From contig NZ_CP083740.1 of assembly GCF_020150455.1 (NCBI RefSeq), positions 5,725,001 to 5,789,000 on the forward strand: a stretch of 64,000 nucleotides of DNA. The letters run 5' to 3'. Shown here piece after piece: positions 27,249 to 35,789 of this stretch. The notes beneath the pieces are model-generated. The model was not told the origin of the DNA, searched no databases, and was given only the letters and a program-made list of their open reading frames with translations. This DNA is from Bremerella sp. TYQ1. Its GTDB lineage: Bacteria > Planctomycetota > Planctomycetia > Pirellulales > Pirellulaceae. A program made the translations under genes and the position numbers. The stretch's first letter is position 1, and each line of letters starts with the position of its first letter.

Positions 27249-27713
27249 GTGGAAAACTACTCAGTCAAACTGTCTTGGGAGCGAGGCGAAGACGATTTCC
27301 TGGATAAAAAGTATCATCGGGCGCACACATGGTCGTTTGATGGCGGTGCGACCGTTGCTGCTTCCTCGTCACCGAATGTCTTGCCACCGCCGATGTCAGA
27401 TCCAACGGGTGTTGATCCTGAAGAAGCGTTTGTTGCTGCGATCGCGAGTTGCCACATGCTTTGGTTTTTGGCCATTGCTGCGAAGCACCGCTGGATAGTG
27501 GATAGTTACGAGGATCAGCCGGTAGGAACAATGGACAAAAACGATCAGGGAAAAACGGCCGTTGCCGTTGTAACGCTGCGACCGAAGGTCGTTTTCGTTG
27601 GAGAGCATCAGCCAACCGAGTATGAGGTAGAGACGCTGCATCATGAAGCGCACGGGCTTTGTTTTATTGCTAATTCCGTTAAATCGGAAATTCGAATCGA
27701 ACCACGAGGCTAA
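27249..27713 (+). CDS. OsmC-family protein
   Basis: The product fits the OsmC/Ohr family of thiol-dependent peroxidases. The two cysteines are in IASCHMLWFL and in HGLCFIANSV; the stretch TGVDPEEAFVAA between the strand and the first cysteine helix is typical. It would reduce organic hydroperoxides in the cytoplasm. The GTG at 27249 is preferred, since GGAAGGA stands seven bases upstream and the protein then begins MENYSVKLSW, as in relatives. An ATG at 27201 would add 16 residues but has no ribosome site. Confidence 0.85.
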   Translation: MENYSVKLSWERGEDDFLDKKYHRAHTWSFDGGATVAASSSPNVLPPPMSDPTGVDPEEAFVAAIASCHMLWFLAIAAKHRWIVDSYEDQPVGTMDKNDQGKTAVAVVTLRPKVVFVGEHQPTEYEVETLHHEAHGLCFIANSVKSEIRIEPRG

Positions 27714-27758
27714 TTGCCGGCTCTTGTTCGATTGATTTTCGTGCCCCTCAAGAACACG

Positions 27759-27785
27759 AAAAAAGGCGGCTCTGATGAGCCGCCT
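27759..27785. terminator. Terminator between the OsmC and parvulin genes
   Basis: A nine-base-pair stem (27764-27772 with 27777-27785) and loop TGAT. A run of six A precedes it, which is a T run on the minus strand, so it mainly serves the parvulin gene. Confidence 0.8.
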
Positions 27786-27842
27786 CTTCACGAATGATTC
27801 CCCCAACGTCTGCCTTCCCAGGGAAAGCAGATTGCCCGTTGG

Positions 27843-29774
27843 TTATTTTCGTTGTTCCATCTGCTGACGAACGGCTGCTTCGTACGCTTTACCAGCTTGC
27901 GTGGTATTGGCGAGGAAGTTGTCGATCTGAGCGTTTTCACGAAGGCGGTCGAATTCTTCGGCCATCGCCAAACGCAGTTTCTTTTCATGGAGTTCCTTGA
28001 CCAATTCATCGCGGACGTCTTCCACGTTGTTGATCAATGGTTTGGTGCGACCGAGGCTGTACAGAATAATGTACTGATTGCCAGTTGCGACGATTCCGGA
28101 GATTTCGCCCGGCTGTAAACGGAATGCTTCGTTCTCGATAGTCGGTTGTCCGCCATGCTGACGAATTGGAGGTACCTGACCGTCGTTGTTCTTCGAGACA
28201 GGTTCGATCGAGTATTGGCGAGCCAGTTCACCGAAGAATTGTTCCGTCGGGTTTCGGCGAGCCATTTCCCAAACCTCTTGAGCACGTCGTTGGCTGTCGA
28301 GGACGATGGCGAGTACTTGGGCTCGTTCGCCATAGTTCGCGGAGAAACCCTTTTGGATGTCTTCTTCGCTGATCTGTACTTTGTTGTCGACCAGTTTCTT
28401 TAAAGCAACGGTTGGCCAGACAGCATCGCGAACATAAAGCTCGACGGAAACACCTTGTTCTTCGGTGACTTGCTTCAGCCATGCTTCCATGTCGGGCTTA
28501 CCTTCCTTGGTAAGGAAGCCGAACGAGTCGGCGGCACGAATGATTTCGGCCTCTAAGTCGGCTTCGCTGACGGAAAGACGGCGACGCGTCAACTCTTGCT
28601 GAAGGATCTTGCGATTGATTTCGCCATCAAGCACTTCCGTACCATGTCGGCTAATGCATTCTTCTTTCAGCTCTTGCAAACTGACTGGCTGGCCATTGAG
28701 CGTGGCAGCAACCCCAGGCATTTGGGAAGACTTGGCCGGATCGTTGAACACATTGACGATTTGAGCGCTCGCCTGCAGCTTTTCGTAGATTTCGCCGGCA
28801 GAGTCACGCATTTTGCGTTCGCGAACAAGATCAGACAATCGCTGACGAATGCCAGGCAGGCTTTGAGCTGGGATCTGATCGGCTGGCAGGTGGTCTTCGC
28901 ACTTGAAGATCAGGTACTGACCGGCGACGAACAGAACAGGAGAGATCTCTCCTGGCTTCATGCTGAAGACCATCTCTTCAATTTCAGCGTTGCCCACGTG
29001 CTTACGAACCGGTGGGATCAAGCCACGTGCCGCTGCACTATTGACGTCTTGCGAGTAATCCTTGGCCATGTCGGCAAACGAATCTGGCTTCGCTGCGGCT
29101 TTGGCTCGAAGCTCTTCGGCCAGACCACGTTCGTTCAGCGAGATCATGCGAACTTTGACCTTTGGGCCGTAGTTCTTTTCCATTTCGACTTGAACTTCCG
29201 CGTCGGTCACTTCCAGTTGGCCGGCAGCCAGCTTTCGCAGGGCAAGCGTTGGCCAGATGATTTCGCGACGATATTGGCCGGGAGTAACGTTGCGTTCTTC
29301 TTGAAGAAGCCCCAACCAGCGATCGACCGAAAGACCGAACTTCTTGGCGATGCCGTTGATTTCGTTATCGATGTCAGCTTCGGTGATCTGAATACCCTGC
29401 TGTTGGCAAGCCATCGAGATCAGGTGACGGTTAAGCAAGCTTTCGAGAACGTCTTCCCCATGGCGTCGAAGTGTTTCTTCGCCAAGTGCATCACGTGTGA
29501 TCGGTTCGCGATTGACAACCGCAACGGTTTGGATTTTTTGGGAGGTTCGCTTGGGGGCAGCCACTTCTTCGGCAGGAGCTGCCAATGGACCTGAGGCCGC
29601 TTGACGCTGAGGGGCTGCCTGTCGTTGGACAGGAGCTTGGGCTTCCGCTTGTTGCGGACCTCCGGCGATTTGTCGCCATGCGACGACGCCACCAATCAAA
29701 ACAACAAATCCGACGGCTGCCAAAACCCAGGACTTACCCAGGGGAAGTCGGCGAGTAGCATCCTTGCCAGTCAT
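27843..29774 (-). CDS. Double-parvulin peptidyl-prolyl isomerase, SurA/PrsA-like
   Basis: The product has a membrane helix near its N terminus (WVLAAVGFVVLIGGVVAW), a Gln/Ala/Pro-rich linker, and two repeats. Each repeat has a SurA-like N-domain (RHGEDVLESLLNR and RHGTEVLDGEINR) followed by a parvulin-type isomerase domain (with QVPPIRQHGGQ and GLIPPVRKHVG regions). It probably helps fold exported proteins on the outer face of the inner membrane. The ATG at 29774 is preferred because GGAG lies nine bases upstream; an ATG at 29840 would add 22 residues without a ribosome site and runs through an AT-rich stretch. Confidence 0.86.
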   Translation of the reverse strand: MTGKDATRRLPLGKSWVLAAVGFVVLIGGVVAWRQIAGGPQQAEAQAPVQRQAAPQRQAASGPLAAPAEEVAAPKRTSQKIQTVAVVNREPITRDALGEETLRRHGEDVLESLLNRHLISMACQQQGIQITEADIDNEINGIAKKFGLSVDRWLGLLQEERNVTPGQYRREIIWPTLALRKLAAGQLEVTDAEVQVEMEKNYGPKVKVRMISLNERGLAEELRAKAAAKPDSFADMAKDYSQDVNSAAARGLIPPVRKHVGNAEIEEMVFSMKPGEISPVLFVAGQYLIFKCEDHLPADQIPAQSLPGIRQRLSDLVRERKMRDSAGEIYEKLQASAQIVNVFNDPAKSSQMPGVAATLNGQPVSLQELKEECISRHGTEVLDGEINRKILQQELTRRRLSVSEADLEAEIIRAADSFGFLTKEGKPDMEAWLKQVTEEQGVSVELYVRDAVWPTVALKKLVDNKVQISEEDIQKGFSANYGERAQVLAIVLDSQRRAQEVWEMARRNPTEQFFGELARQYSIEPVSKNNDGQVPPIRQHGGQPTIENEAFRLQPGEISGIVATGNQYIILYSLGRTKPLINNVEDVRDELVKELHEKKLRLAMAEEFDRLRENAQIDNFLANTTQAGKAYEAAVRQQMEQRK

Positions 29775-29943
29775 TCCGCTTGCTCCAAAAATTTTTTGCA
29801 AGATTTTCTCAAGGAGAGATGTTCGAAGTACCGATACCATTAGGTTCGGGCAGCGGAATATACGAGGGATGCTAGAACCGGGTCAAGATCGATTTGAAAG
29901 CGTGACTACCAACGCTAATGGAATAGCGAAATGCGGTGCTAGC

Positions 29944-29984
29944 AAAAAAACAGGCGGTGCATCCGTTGGGAGTACACCGCCTGT
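29944..29984 (-). terminator. Terminator downstream of frr
   Basis: A 10-base-pair stem (29950-29959 with 29975-29984), with a run of seven A on its left that is a T run on the minus strand. It closes the rpsB-tsf-pyrH-frr unit. Confidence 0.85.
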
Positions 29985-30018
29985 ATGTGGATATAGTTAG
30001 GCCGACTGAGACGCAAGT

Positions 30019-30579
30019 CTAGTCTTCCATCACTTCCTTCTCTTTGGTTTTCGCGAGCTCGTTGACCTGATCTTCGTACTTCTTGGTCAACTCTTGGACG
30101 CTGTCCTTGATGTCATCGCGAATGTCTTCGCTGATGGTCTTATCTTTTTCGGAAGTGTCCGCGGCTTTGTTGGCATCGCGTCGAATGTTGCGAATCGAAA
30201 CGCGAGACTCTTCAGCGAGCTCTTTGATACGCGAAACGAGCTTCTTGCGAACTTCCGTGGACAGTGGCGGAACGTTTAAACGAATAACACGTCCGTCACT
30301 TTGGGGAGCCATCCCCAGATCGCTGGCAACAATGGCCTTTTCGATATCCTTGATAGCACTGGTATCGTAAGGGCGAATCAGCAGTTGACTTGGTTCGGGA
30401 ACACTGACCGAAGCGATTTGCTTAATTGGCTGAAGCGATCCATAAACTTCGACTCGAAGTGAGTCGACGAGACCAGGCGTTGCACGTCCAGTACGAACGC
30501 CGCTAAGGCCGTTCTTGAGGACGTCGATCGCTTTTTCCATACGCTGCGTAGCGTCATCCGTAATTTGATCCGCGTTCAT
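30019..30579 (-). CDS. frr: Ribosome recycling factor
   Basis: RRF splits the post-termination ribosome together with EF-G. The 186-residue length is standard. The family core is present: RTGRATPGLVD, the central LNVPPLSTEVRK and the ELAEESRVSIRNIRRDAN helix. It is the last gene of a canonical translation unit, but a PH-domain gene separates it from pyrH by about 700 bases. A terminator follows. Confidence 0.98.
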   Translation of the reverse strand: MNADQITDDATQRMEKAIDVLKNGLSGVRTGRATPGLVDSLRVEVYGSLQPIKQIASVSVPEPSQLLIRPYDTSAIKDIEKAIVASDLGMAPQSDGRVIRLNVPPLSTEVRKKLVSRIKELAEESRVSIRNIRRDANKAADTSEKDKTISEDIRDDIKDSVQELTKKYEDQVNELAKTKEKEVMED

Positions 30580-30696
30580 CTTTGGTAACCTTTATCGCAG
30601 GAATGATCCTCGCTAACTAACGGTTGAGGCGTAAGTTGGCCTCCGAGAATAACCTACACCACCAGTGACGGCGTGAAAAGATAACGCCCCGTTTGG

Positions 30697-31206
30697 CTAG
30701 ACCTGCTTCGCGAGATTGCCCACTTCGTTACTAGTGAGATCGGGACTGGCTGCCTGAAGTGTTTCTAGGAACACGTTTCGGTCACTTGGTGAAATCAGCA
30801 CCGCTGGCGGGAAAAGCCCAAACCATTTGTGACTTTGGCTTTTCTGATAACGAATAAACACCGCTTCTTTCGATAACGCAAAGCGGAGATGTGGCCCTCC
30901 CATGAGCAGCCACAGGCTCGAAGTCTTCTCGGCTTTAGTAATTTGATATATAGGAATCCGCCACCAAAACGGACCGCACTGAACTCGCAGATGCGTCTCG
31001 GTGATCTCGTAGAACGTTCGCATCCAGATCGACTGGATCAGAACGCCAGTCAACAATAACAGAACTATTGCGAAGTAGGGCGATCCGGGAATGAATGCGG
31101 AGACCAAGCCCAGTCCGAAACTGGCGATGGCCATACCAGCCAAAAGGACAGAGATTCCAAGGTCAACTTGCGCAGGGAAGCGTGTTGTTTTGATCATGCG
31201 AATCAT
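30697..31206 (-). CDS. PH-domain membrane protein (YyaB-like)
   Basis: The product of 169 residues has two membrane helices at about residues 17-60 and then a small beta-rich domain. TFYEITETHLRVQCGPFWWRIPIYQI and the closing ISPSDRNVFLETL match the bacterial YyaB-like PH domain, where a start segment with Y-x-I and an end segment with iSP-x-D are conserved. The function is unknown; such domains may bind lipids or proteins at the membrane. It sits between pyrH and frr on the same strand, an unusual position. Two ATGs, nine bases apart, are possible starts. Confidence 0.72.
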   Translation of the reverse strand: MIRMIKTTRFPAQVDLGISVLLAGMAIASFGLGLVSAFIPGSPYFAIVLLLLTGVLIQSIWMRTFYEITETHLRVQCGPFWWRIPIYQITKAEKTSSLWLLMGGPHLRFALSKEAVFIRYQKSQSHKWFGLFPPAVLISPSDRNVFLETLQAASPDLTSNEVGNLAKQV

Positions 31207-31287
31207 CTGATTCGAGGTACACTTCGGTTCGTTTACGTACTTGCCGAAGTGCTATTCGCTATCCTCGCGTCAATCTTGGCTTTTCGC

Positions 31288-32031
31288 TCATAGATTGGGA
31301 TCGATCAGCGTTCCGACTTGTTCGCCGCGGACGGCCTTCTGGATATTGCCGTCGGTCTTAAAGTTAAAAACCAGGATCGGCATGCCATGTTCGCGACATT
31401 GGCTAATGGCAGTGCCGTCCATAACACGTAGGTTTTCGGCAACAACCTGATCGAAGCCAAGCGTGCGATAGAAGACAGCGTGAGGATTCTTTTCGGGATC
31501 GTCACTGTAGACGCCGTCGACCCGAGTGGCTTTCATCAGGATATCGGCTTCCAGTTCTAATGCGCGTTGCGCTGCAGCCGTGTCGGTGGTCACGAATGGA
31601 CTTCCGGTGCCGGCTGCGAGGATGACGATTCGTCCCTTTTCCAAATGACGGGAAGCCTTACGACGAATGTACGGCTCGGCGACGCCATGCATATGGATCG
31701 CCGTCATCAGACGCGTCGACATGCCAAGGCTTTCGAGAGCGTCTTGAAGTGCCAAGCCATTGATCACCGTGGCCAACATTCCCATGTAGTGAGCCGTGGC
31801 TTCCTGGATCGAGGCGCTTTCGTTCTTGAACTGGCCACCTCGCAAGATATTTCCGCCACCAATCACGACCGCGATCTGACAGCCAAGCTGGGAGGCCTGT
31901 TGAACTTGCTGTGAAATGCTCACGACTTCGTCCATGGCAATTCCTCGTTCTCCGGCCCGAGAGAAGCTTTCTCCGGAAAGCTTGAGGATGATTCGCTTGT
32001 ACTTGGTATTCGATTCGGGAGTATCCGACAT
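31288..32031 (-). CDS. pyrH: Uridylate kinase (UMP kinase)
   Basis: The enzyme phosphorylates UMP to UDP. It belongs to the amino-acid kinase family, not the eukaryotic type. Motifs are LKLSGESF near the N terminus, GGGNILRGG, and [19 protein letters not shown] sequence (here [14 protein letters not shown]). The length is 247 residues. Together with tsf and frr it follows the standard order of the region, but a terminator stands between tsf and pyrH, so pyrH may also have its own promoter. Confidence 0.98.
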   Translation of the reverse strand: MSDTPESNTKYKRIILKLSGESFSRAGERGIAMDEVVSISQQVQQASQLGCQIAVVIGGGNILRGGQFKNESASIQEATAHYMGMLATVINGLALQDALESLGMSTRLMTAIHMHGVAEPYIRRKASRHLEKGRIVILAAGTGSPFVTTDTAAAQRALELEADILMKATRVDGVYSDDPEKNPHAVFYRTLGFDQVVAENLRVMDGTAISQCREHGMPILVFNFKTDGNIQKAVRGEQVGTLIDPNL

Positions 32032-32124
32032 GTCTGGGCCGTCCTAGGAGCAATCGTGGCAAGTTTCAGGATTGGGGAGATTTTAACCGAGATTGCCGGC
32101 AATGTGCAGGAGAACGCAGCGCAT

Positions 32125-32160
32125 AAAAAAATCCCTCGACGAAATTCGCCGAGGGATTTT
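32125..32160 (-). terminator. Terminator-like hairpin between tsf and pyrH
   Basis: An 11-base-pair stem (AAAATCCCTCG at 32128-32138 with CGAGGGATTTT at 32150-32160) around a loop that can itself pair (CGAA with TTCG). Flanking A on the left gives a T run on the minus strand. It probably reduces read-through from rpsB-tsf into pyrH. Confidence 0.78.
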
Positions 32161-32192
32161 ATCAATTGCAACTTATGGTCAGCGTGAAAGGA

Positions 32193-33047
32193 CTAGCCTT
32201 CTTCCGCTGGGGTCGCGTCGTCGCCGATGACCCAGTGGGTGAAGTTCTTGATCTTCACGCCATTTTCCTGAGCATACTTGCTGACGGTCTGCTTTGGCTC
32301 TTTGACGAACGGTTGTTCGAGCAAAGCGACTTGAGCGTAGAAGTTACGCAGTCGACCTTCGACCATCTTGTCGATGATGTTTTCCGGCTTGCTCGAATCT
32401 TCGTTCAAAGCGGCTGCTTTGAGGATCGATCGTTCCTTTTCGATCAAAGCAGGGTCGATGTCTTCCTTGCTCAGGACCGAAGGGCTCATCGCGGCGACGT
32501 GCATGGCGACGTCTTTGACGGCGTCGGCGTTGTTACCTTCCACTTCGATCAAAACACCGCTAACGGTGCTCGAGTTATGGCTGTAACCACCGGTCGCACC
32601 TTCGACGCGGACCATACGGCCGACGTTGAAGACTTCGCGAATGCGGTTGAACATGTCGTCTTTCAAATCGCCCAGGGTCGAACCTTCTTTGATCGTGGAA
32701 GGTTGAGCCAGGAGTTCCTCGGCAGTGGTAACGCTTGGAGTTTCGGCGTAAACCTTGGCCAGATCGTCAGCCAAAGCGATGAACTCTTCCAGCTGGGTCA
32801 CTGGAGCGCTTTCGCACTTGAATTCAACCATGGCACCTTTTTCAGCATCGGTGTAGATGCCGACGCGACCGAATTCGGTAACGCGGTCGGTGCGGTTGAG
32901 CATCTTGACTTTGCCGTTTTCGCGAAGCCACAAGATTGCCTTTTCTTCGTCGCCATTCGACTCGGTCAGGGCTTTTTTGCATTCCATCATGGGAAGGCCG
33001 GTCTTTTCGCGAAGTGCTTTAACCGCTCCGGCGGTGATTGCCGTCAT
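32193..33047 (-). CDS. tsf: Elongation factor Ts
   Basis: EF-Ts exchanges GDP for GTP on EF-Tu. The N-terminal UBA-like domain and the hallmark TGLPMMECKKAL are present, followed by the core domains (motif SAPVTQLEEFIALADDLAK). The length of 284 residues is ordinary. It follows rpsB with about 170 bases of structured intergenic sequence. Confidence 0.98.
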   Translation of the reverse strand: MTAITAGAVKALREKTGLPMMECKKALTESNGDEEKAILWLRENGKVKMLNRTDRVTEFGRVGIYTDAEKGAMVEFKCESAPVTQLEEFIALADDLAKVYAETPSVTTAEELLAQPSTIKEGSTLGDLKDDMFNRIREVFNVGRMVRVEGATGGYSHNSSTVSGVLIEVEGNNADAVKDVAMHVAAMSPSVLSKEDIDPALIEKERSILKAAALNEDSSKPENIIDKMVEGRLRNFYAQVALLEQPFVKEPKQTVSKYAQENGVKIKNFTHWVIGDDATPAEEG

Positions 33048-33217
33048 CGTCTTATCTCCAATGCTCGAAATTGGTCGCTCAGAAAGTTGTGAGAGCTATA
33101 CGTGAAAAATTCTACCGCTGCGGGTTTCCCTCGGCGAAGACCGATTAGGTTAACATTTGAAGGAGATTGCTCGTTCCTTCGAGGTTCACCGAGGGAGTCC
33201 CATCAGGCGAAAACGCC
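33048..33217 (-). other. rpsB-tsf intergenic region with nested inverted repeats
   Basis: An outer pair CCCTCGG (33128-33134) and CCGAGGG (33189-33195) encloses an inner pair GAAGGA (33159-33164) and TCCTTC (33175-33180). A five-base-pair hairpin (33205-33209 with 33214-33218) lies at the rpsB stop codon. No T run follows, so these may act in mRNA processing or partial attenuation. Confidence 0.45.
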
Positions 33218-33937
33218 TTACTTGGCAGCTTGTTCCGTTTGCTGGGCAGCGTGGTGCTTGCCGTCGATTGCCGCATCGGCCATCAACTTCAGGAACATTT
33301 CGATCGAACGGATACCGTCGTCGTTGCCTGGGATCGGCAGGTCGACTTGATCTGGATCGCAGTCGGTATCGGTCAAAGCCACAGTGGTAATTCCCAGGGA
33401 CTGGGCTTCCTTGATGGCGTTCTTTTCTTTCTTGGGGTCAACGATGACCAACGCTTCAGGAAGGCGGTTCATCGTTCGCAGACCGTTCAAGTTACGGTAC
33501 ATCTTGCGGTACTCGCGGTTGAGCGAAGACTGCATCTTCTTCGAGTACTTGGCGAGTTCGTCGCCTTCGATGATTCGTTCCAGCTCTTCCAGGCGGCTCA
33601 AACGGCTACGAATAGTACGGAAGTTGGTCAGCGTGCCACCGAGCCAGCGTTCGTTGATGAACGGCATGCCACAGCGTTCGGCTTCACGTTCAATTGCCGC
33701 ACCTGCTTGACGCTTGGTACCGACAAAAAGCACGAGGCTGCCACCTTCAGAGACCTGCGCCAAGTATTTCTTGGCTCGCAGGAGGCCGCGAATGGTCTCG
33801 CGAACATCGATGATGTGAATTTGGTTCTTTTTAGCGTAGATGTACGGAGCCATCTTCGGATTCCACCGACTGGTACGGTGACCGAAGTGAATACCGCATT
33901 CGACAAGTTCTTGGACGAACTGCTGTCCGCTAGACAT
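33218..33937 (-). CDS. rpsB: 30S ribosomal protein S2
   Basis: The product of 239 residues starts with the usual [19 protein letters not shown] and includes [27 protein letters not shown] and [14 protein letters not shown]. It is a small-subunit protein bound at the neck of the 30S subunit. The ribosome site AAGGA lies nine bases before the ATG. It starts the translation unit, with a 300-base region upstream without another gene. Confidence 0.99.
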   Translation of the reverse strand: MSSGQQFVQELVECGIHFGHRTSRWNPKMAPYIYAKKNQIHIIDVRETIRGLLRAKKYLAQVSEGGSLVLFVGTKRQAGAAIEREAERCGMPFINERWLGGTLTNFRTIRSRLSRLEELERIIEGDELAKYSKKMQSSLNREYRKMYRNLNGLRTMNRLPEALVIVDPKKEKNAIKEAQSLGITTVALTDTDCDPDQVDLPIPGNDDGIRSIEMFLKLMADAAIDGKHHAAQQTEQAAK

Positions 33938-34264
33938 GGCGTTAAATCCTTTTGGGATAAGGGGATGCCATTAAGGATTGTCCGCTCTAGGCTCTAGATT
34001 GGCGCCATACCAACCAGTGGAAGCGATACCTGTGTCCACCACAATTCTGAAGCCCGAAAACCTCACTTCCCGCACAGTTTTCGGAGAATTTGCAGTGGCT
34101 GAACGTTCAAACCCAGGCGGGCTCTTTGCGAAAAAGAAGCTTCCCCGGTTTCGAGTCTTCCCCACATTCACTATTTGAGGGGGAAGGGAAGCAGATGAAG
34201 GTACCCGATTCGGCAAAAATCGTCAATAACCCACGCCACAGGCGGATAAATCTCGGCCTGATTA
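33938..34264. other. Region upstream of rpsB, no gene seen
   Basis: This stretch of 327 bases holds the rpsB promoter and leader and the 3' side of the zinc-finger gene. GCTCTAG is repeated directly near 33980. I see no convincing gene, no clear promoter pair and no strong terminator for the gene at 34265. Confidence 0.4.
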
Positions 34265-34591
34265 TTAGGTGTTCTCGTATTTTCTGCGACAACCGGGGCA
34301 ATGTTTCAGGTGCTTTTCAACCGCTTTTCGATCTGCCACGGCAACCAATGAACCGTCAGCATAGGCTGGCAGCATGTCCATGGTCTCTTCACAAGAGAGA
34401 ATCGCGATCGAGCCATCCTTCGAGAGCATCATCAAGGAAGTGCCCACCCCGATGGCAGCAAGGGACATCGCACCGCCGGCTATGAGAAATCTCCGCCGTC
34501 GCCGAACACGCAGCGATTGCTCTTTCAGCGCGTCTTGGAGATCAGAGAGTTCTCCAGGCGGGCAGCGTGTCCAGGGATCTTGTGAGGGCAT
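34265..34591 (-). CDS. Small membrane protein with a C-terminal zinc-finger motif
   Basis: The product of 108 residues has a polar N-terminal part, a run of five arginines, a single membrane helix (about residues 35-56, FLIAGGAMSLAAIGVGTSLMML), and then a C-terminal segment. That segment has the anti-sigma-type pattern C-x25-H-x3-C-x2-C (CEETMDMLPAYADG, then HLKHCPGC). In ordinary zinc-binding anti-sigma factors the finger precedes the membrane helix; here it follows. It lies 75 bases downstream of a Crp/Fnr regulator gene on the same strand and is probably co-transcribed. The start ATG 34591 is preferred over an upstream GTG. Confidence 0.65.
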   Translation of the reverse strand: MPSQDPWTRCPPGELSDLQDALKEQSLRVRRRRRFLIAGGAMSLAAIGVGTSLMMLSKDGSIAILSCEETMDMLPAYADGSLVAVADRKAVEKHLKHCPGCRRKYENT

Positions 34592-34665
34592 AATAAGCGG
34601 TAGTCCAGCGTCGGATGGGAATGACGCCACGGGGAATAGGAATCCGGCAGGAGTTAAGTACCGTA

Positions 34666-35430
34666 TCAGGTACCGAATGATGGACGCAAATAGGTATTGG
34701 ATGTAGGGAGTGTTTCTCGCGGTGCTTCTTCAAGCTGGATCGGAGCGGATCCGACCTGGTGAGCTAGTTGGTCAGGGGCTTTTAAGGTTACTTTTCGACG
34801 ACCTAGTTCAATGAGTCCTTCGTTCTGCATCGCACCTAGCACCACCGTTACTGTTTCTCGGGTGCTTCCAACGATGCTGGCCAAGTCTTGGTGCGATAGG
34901 CGAATGGTTAACTCAATTCCCTTTGCTGTTTCTCGACCGTATTGCTCAGCCAATTCTAACAAGAGATGGATGATTCGCTCTCGATTGGGCAAGTAGAGGA
35001 GGTTTTTGACACGTCGCTCAATTCGGCGTCGACGAAATCCAATGACCTTGGTGATGCCAATGCAAAGGTTGGCATGTTCTTCCATGAGACTGGATAAGCA
35101 CTTTCGTGGTATCGCAATAATCCGAGAGTTTTCGACCGCTTCGGCATACTCATCACGACTACCAACGTTCAGGATTGCCAATTCTCCGAAGATCTCACCA
35201 GGTTCGATGAATGCCAAAATGGACTGTTTCCCATCACTCGTCAGATGGCAGATTTTGACGCGGCCGCTTGCCAGAACGAGAACGGAATCGGCATTGTCCG
35301 CGGGCAGATAAATTGGTTCCCCTTTGGCGATCGTCCTCGCGCGGCTTTCTGCTTCCAGGCGTTGAATCTGCGAATCGGTACAGGTTTCAAACAGCCGGCA
35401 AGATTTGAGGTACCAGATTTGTCCTGCCAT
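34666..35430 (-). CDS. Crp/Fnr-family transcriptional regulator
   Basis: The 254-residue protein has an N-terminal cyclic-nucleotide-binding-like beta roll (GEIFGELAILNVG is the phosphate-binding-cassette region) and a C-terminal winged helix (LSHQDLASIVGSTRETVTVVLGAM as the helix-turn-helix). It lacks the Fnr iron-sulfur cysteine set, so redox sensing by a cluster is unlikely; a small ligand is possible but unknown. The tail after the wing is about 30 residues longer than usual. A perfect palindrome lies 54 bases upstream. Confidence 0.92.
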   Translation of the reverse strand: MAGQIWYLKSCRLFETCTDSQIQRLEAESRARTIAKGEPIYLPADNADSVLVLASGRVKICHLTSDGKQSILAFIEPGEIFGELAILNVGSRDEYAEAVENSRIIAIPRKCLSSLMEEHANLCIGITKVIGFRRRRIERRVKNLLYLPNRERIIHLLLELAEQYGRETAKGIELTIRLSHQDLASIVGSTRETVTVVLGAMQNEGLIELGRRKVTLKAPDQLAHQVGSAPIQLEEAPRETLPTSNTYLRPSFGT

Positions 35431-35483
35431 GGTCGTTCCTCTTAAGTGCTTTCGCGAACCCTGCGTGGGGCAGGGGAGTGGTC

Positions 35484-35495
35484 GTTGGTACCAAC
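35484..35495. promoter_or_regulatory. Perfect palindrome upstream of the Crp/Fnr gene
   Basis: GTTGGTACCAAC is a perfect 12-base palindrome 54 bases before the regulator's start codon. A CCCTGC-GCAGGG hairpin lies between it and the gene. An autoregulatory operator is possible. Confidence 0.35.
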
Positions 35496-35599
35496 TCAGA
35501 TGCCCAACTCGCTTTCAGGTTACGCATTTTCGCGGAGAATGAATCTTATCAGAGGTTGTTCTTCCCTCAATGCCTAAGGAAGAGACCTGCAAAGCGCAT

Positions 35600-35627
35600 A
35601 AAAAAAGCACGTCATGAGGACGTGCTT
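35600..35627 (-). terminator. Terminator after tRNA-Gln
   Basis: A nine-base-pair stem (35605-35613 with 35619-35627), loop of five, and an A run on the left that is a T run on the minus strand. It begins three bases past the tRNA discriminator base. Confidence 0.85.
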
Positions 35628-35629
35628 AG

Positions 35630-35700
35630 CTACCCCCCGAGGATTTGAACCTCGACTGACAGAGCCAAAATCTGTAGTGCTACCATTACACTAGGGGGTA
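35630..35700 (-). tRNA. tRNA-Gln (anticodon UUG)
   Basis: The cloverleaf is complete on the minus strand: acceptor TACCCCC with GGGGGTA, D arm GTGTAATGGTAGCAC, anticodon stem ACAGA with TCTGT and loop TTTTGGC giving UUG, and T arm CGAGGTTCAAATCCTCG. The discriminator base is G, as expected for Gln. CCA is not encoded, so it must be added after transcription. Confidence 0.96.
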
Positions 35701-35789
35701 ATTCCCGCTGACGGGACTATAGATAGTACTGGAAACCCCAACCTCTCGACAAGAGGACCCTGAAACAAACCTGGGGTTCGCTTCGGAAA

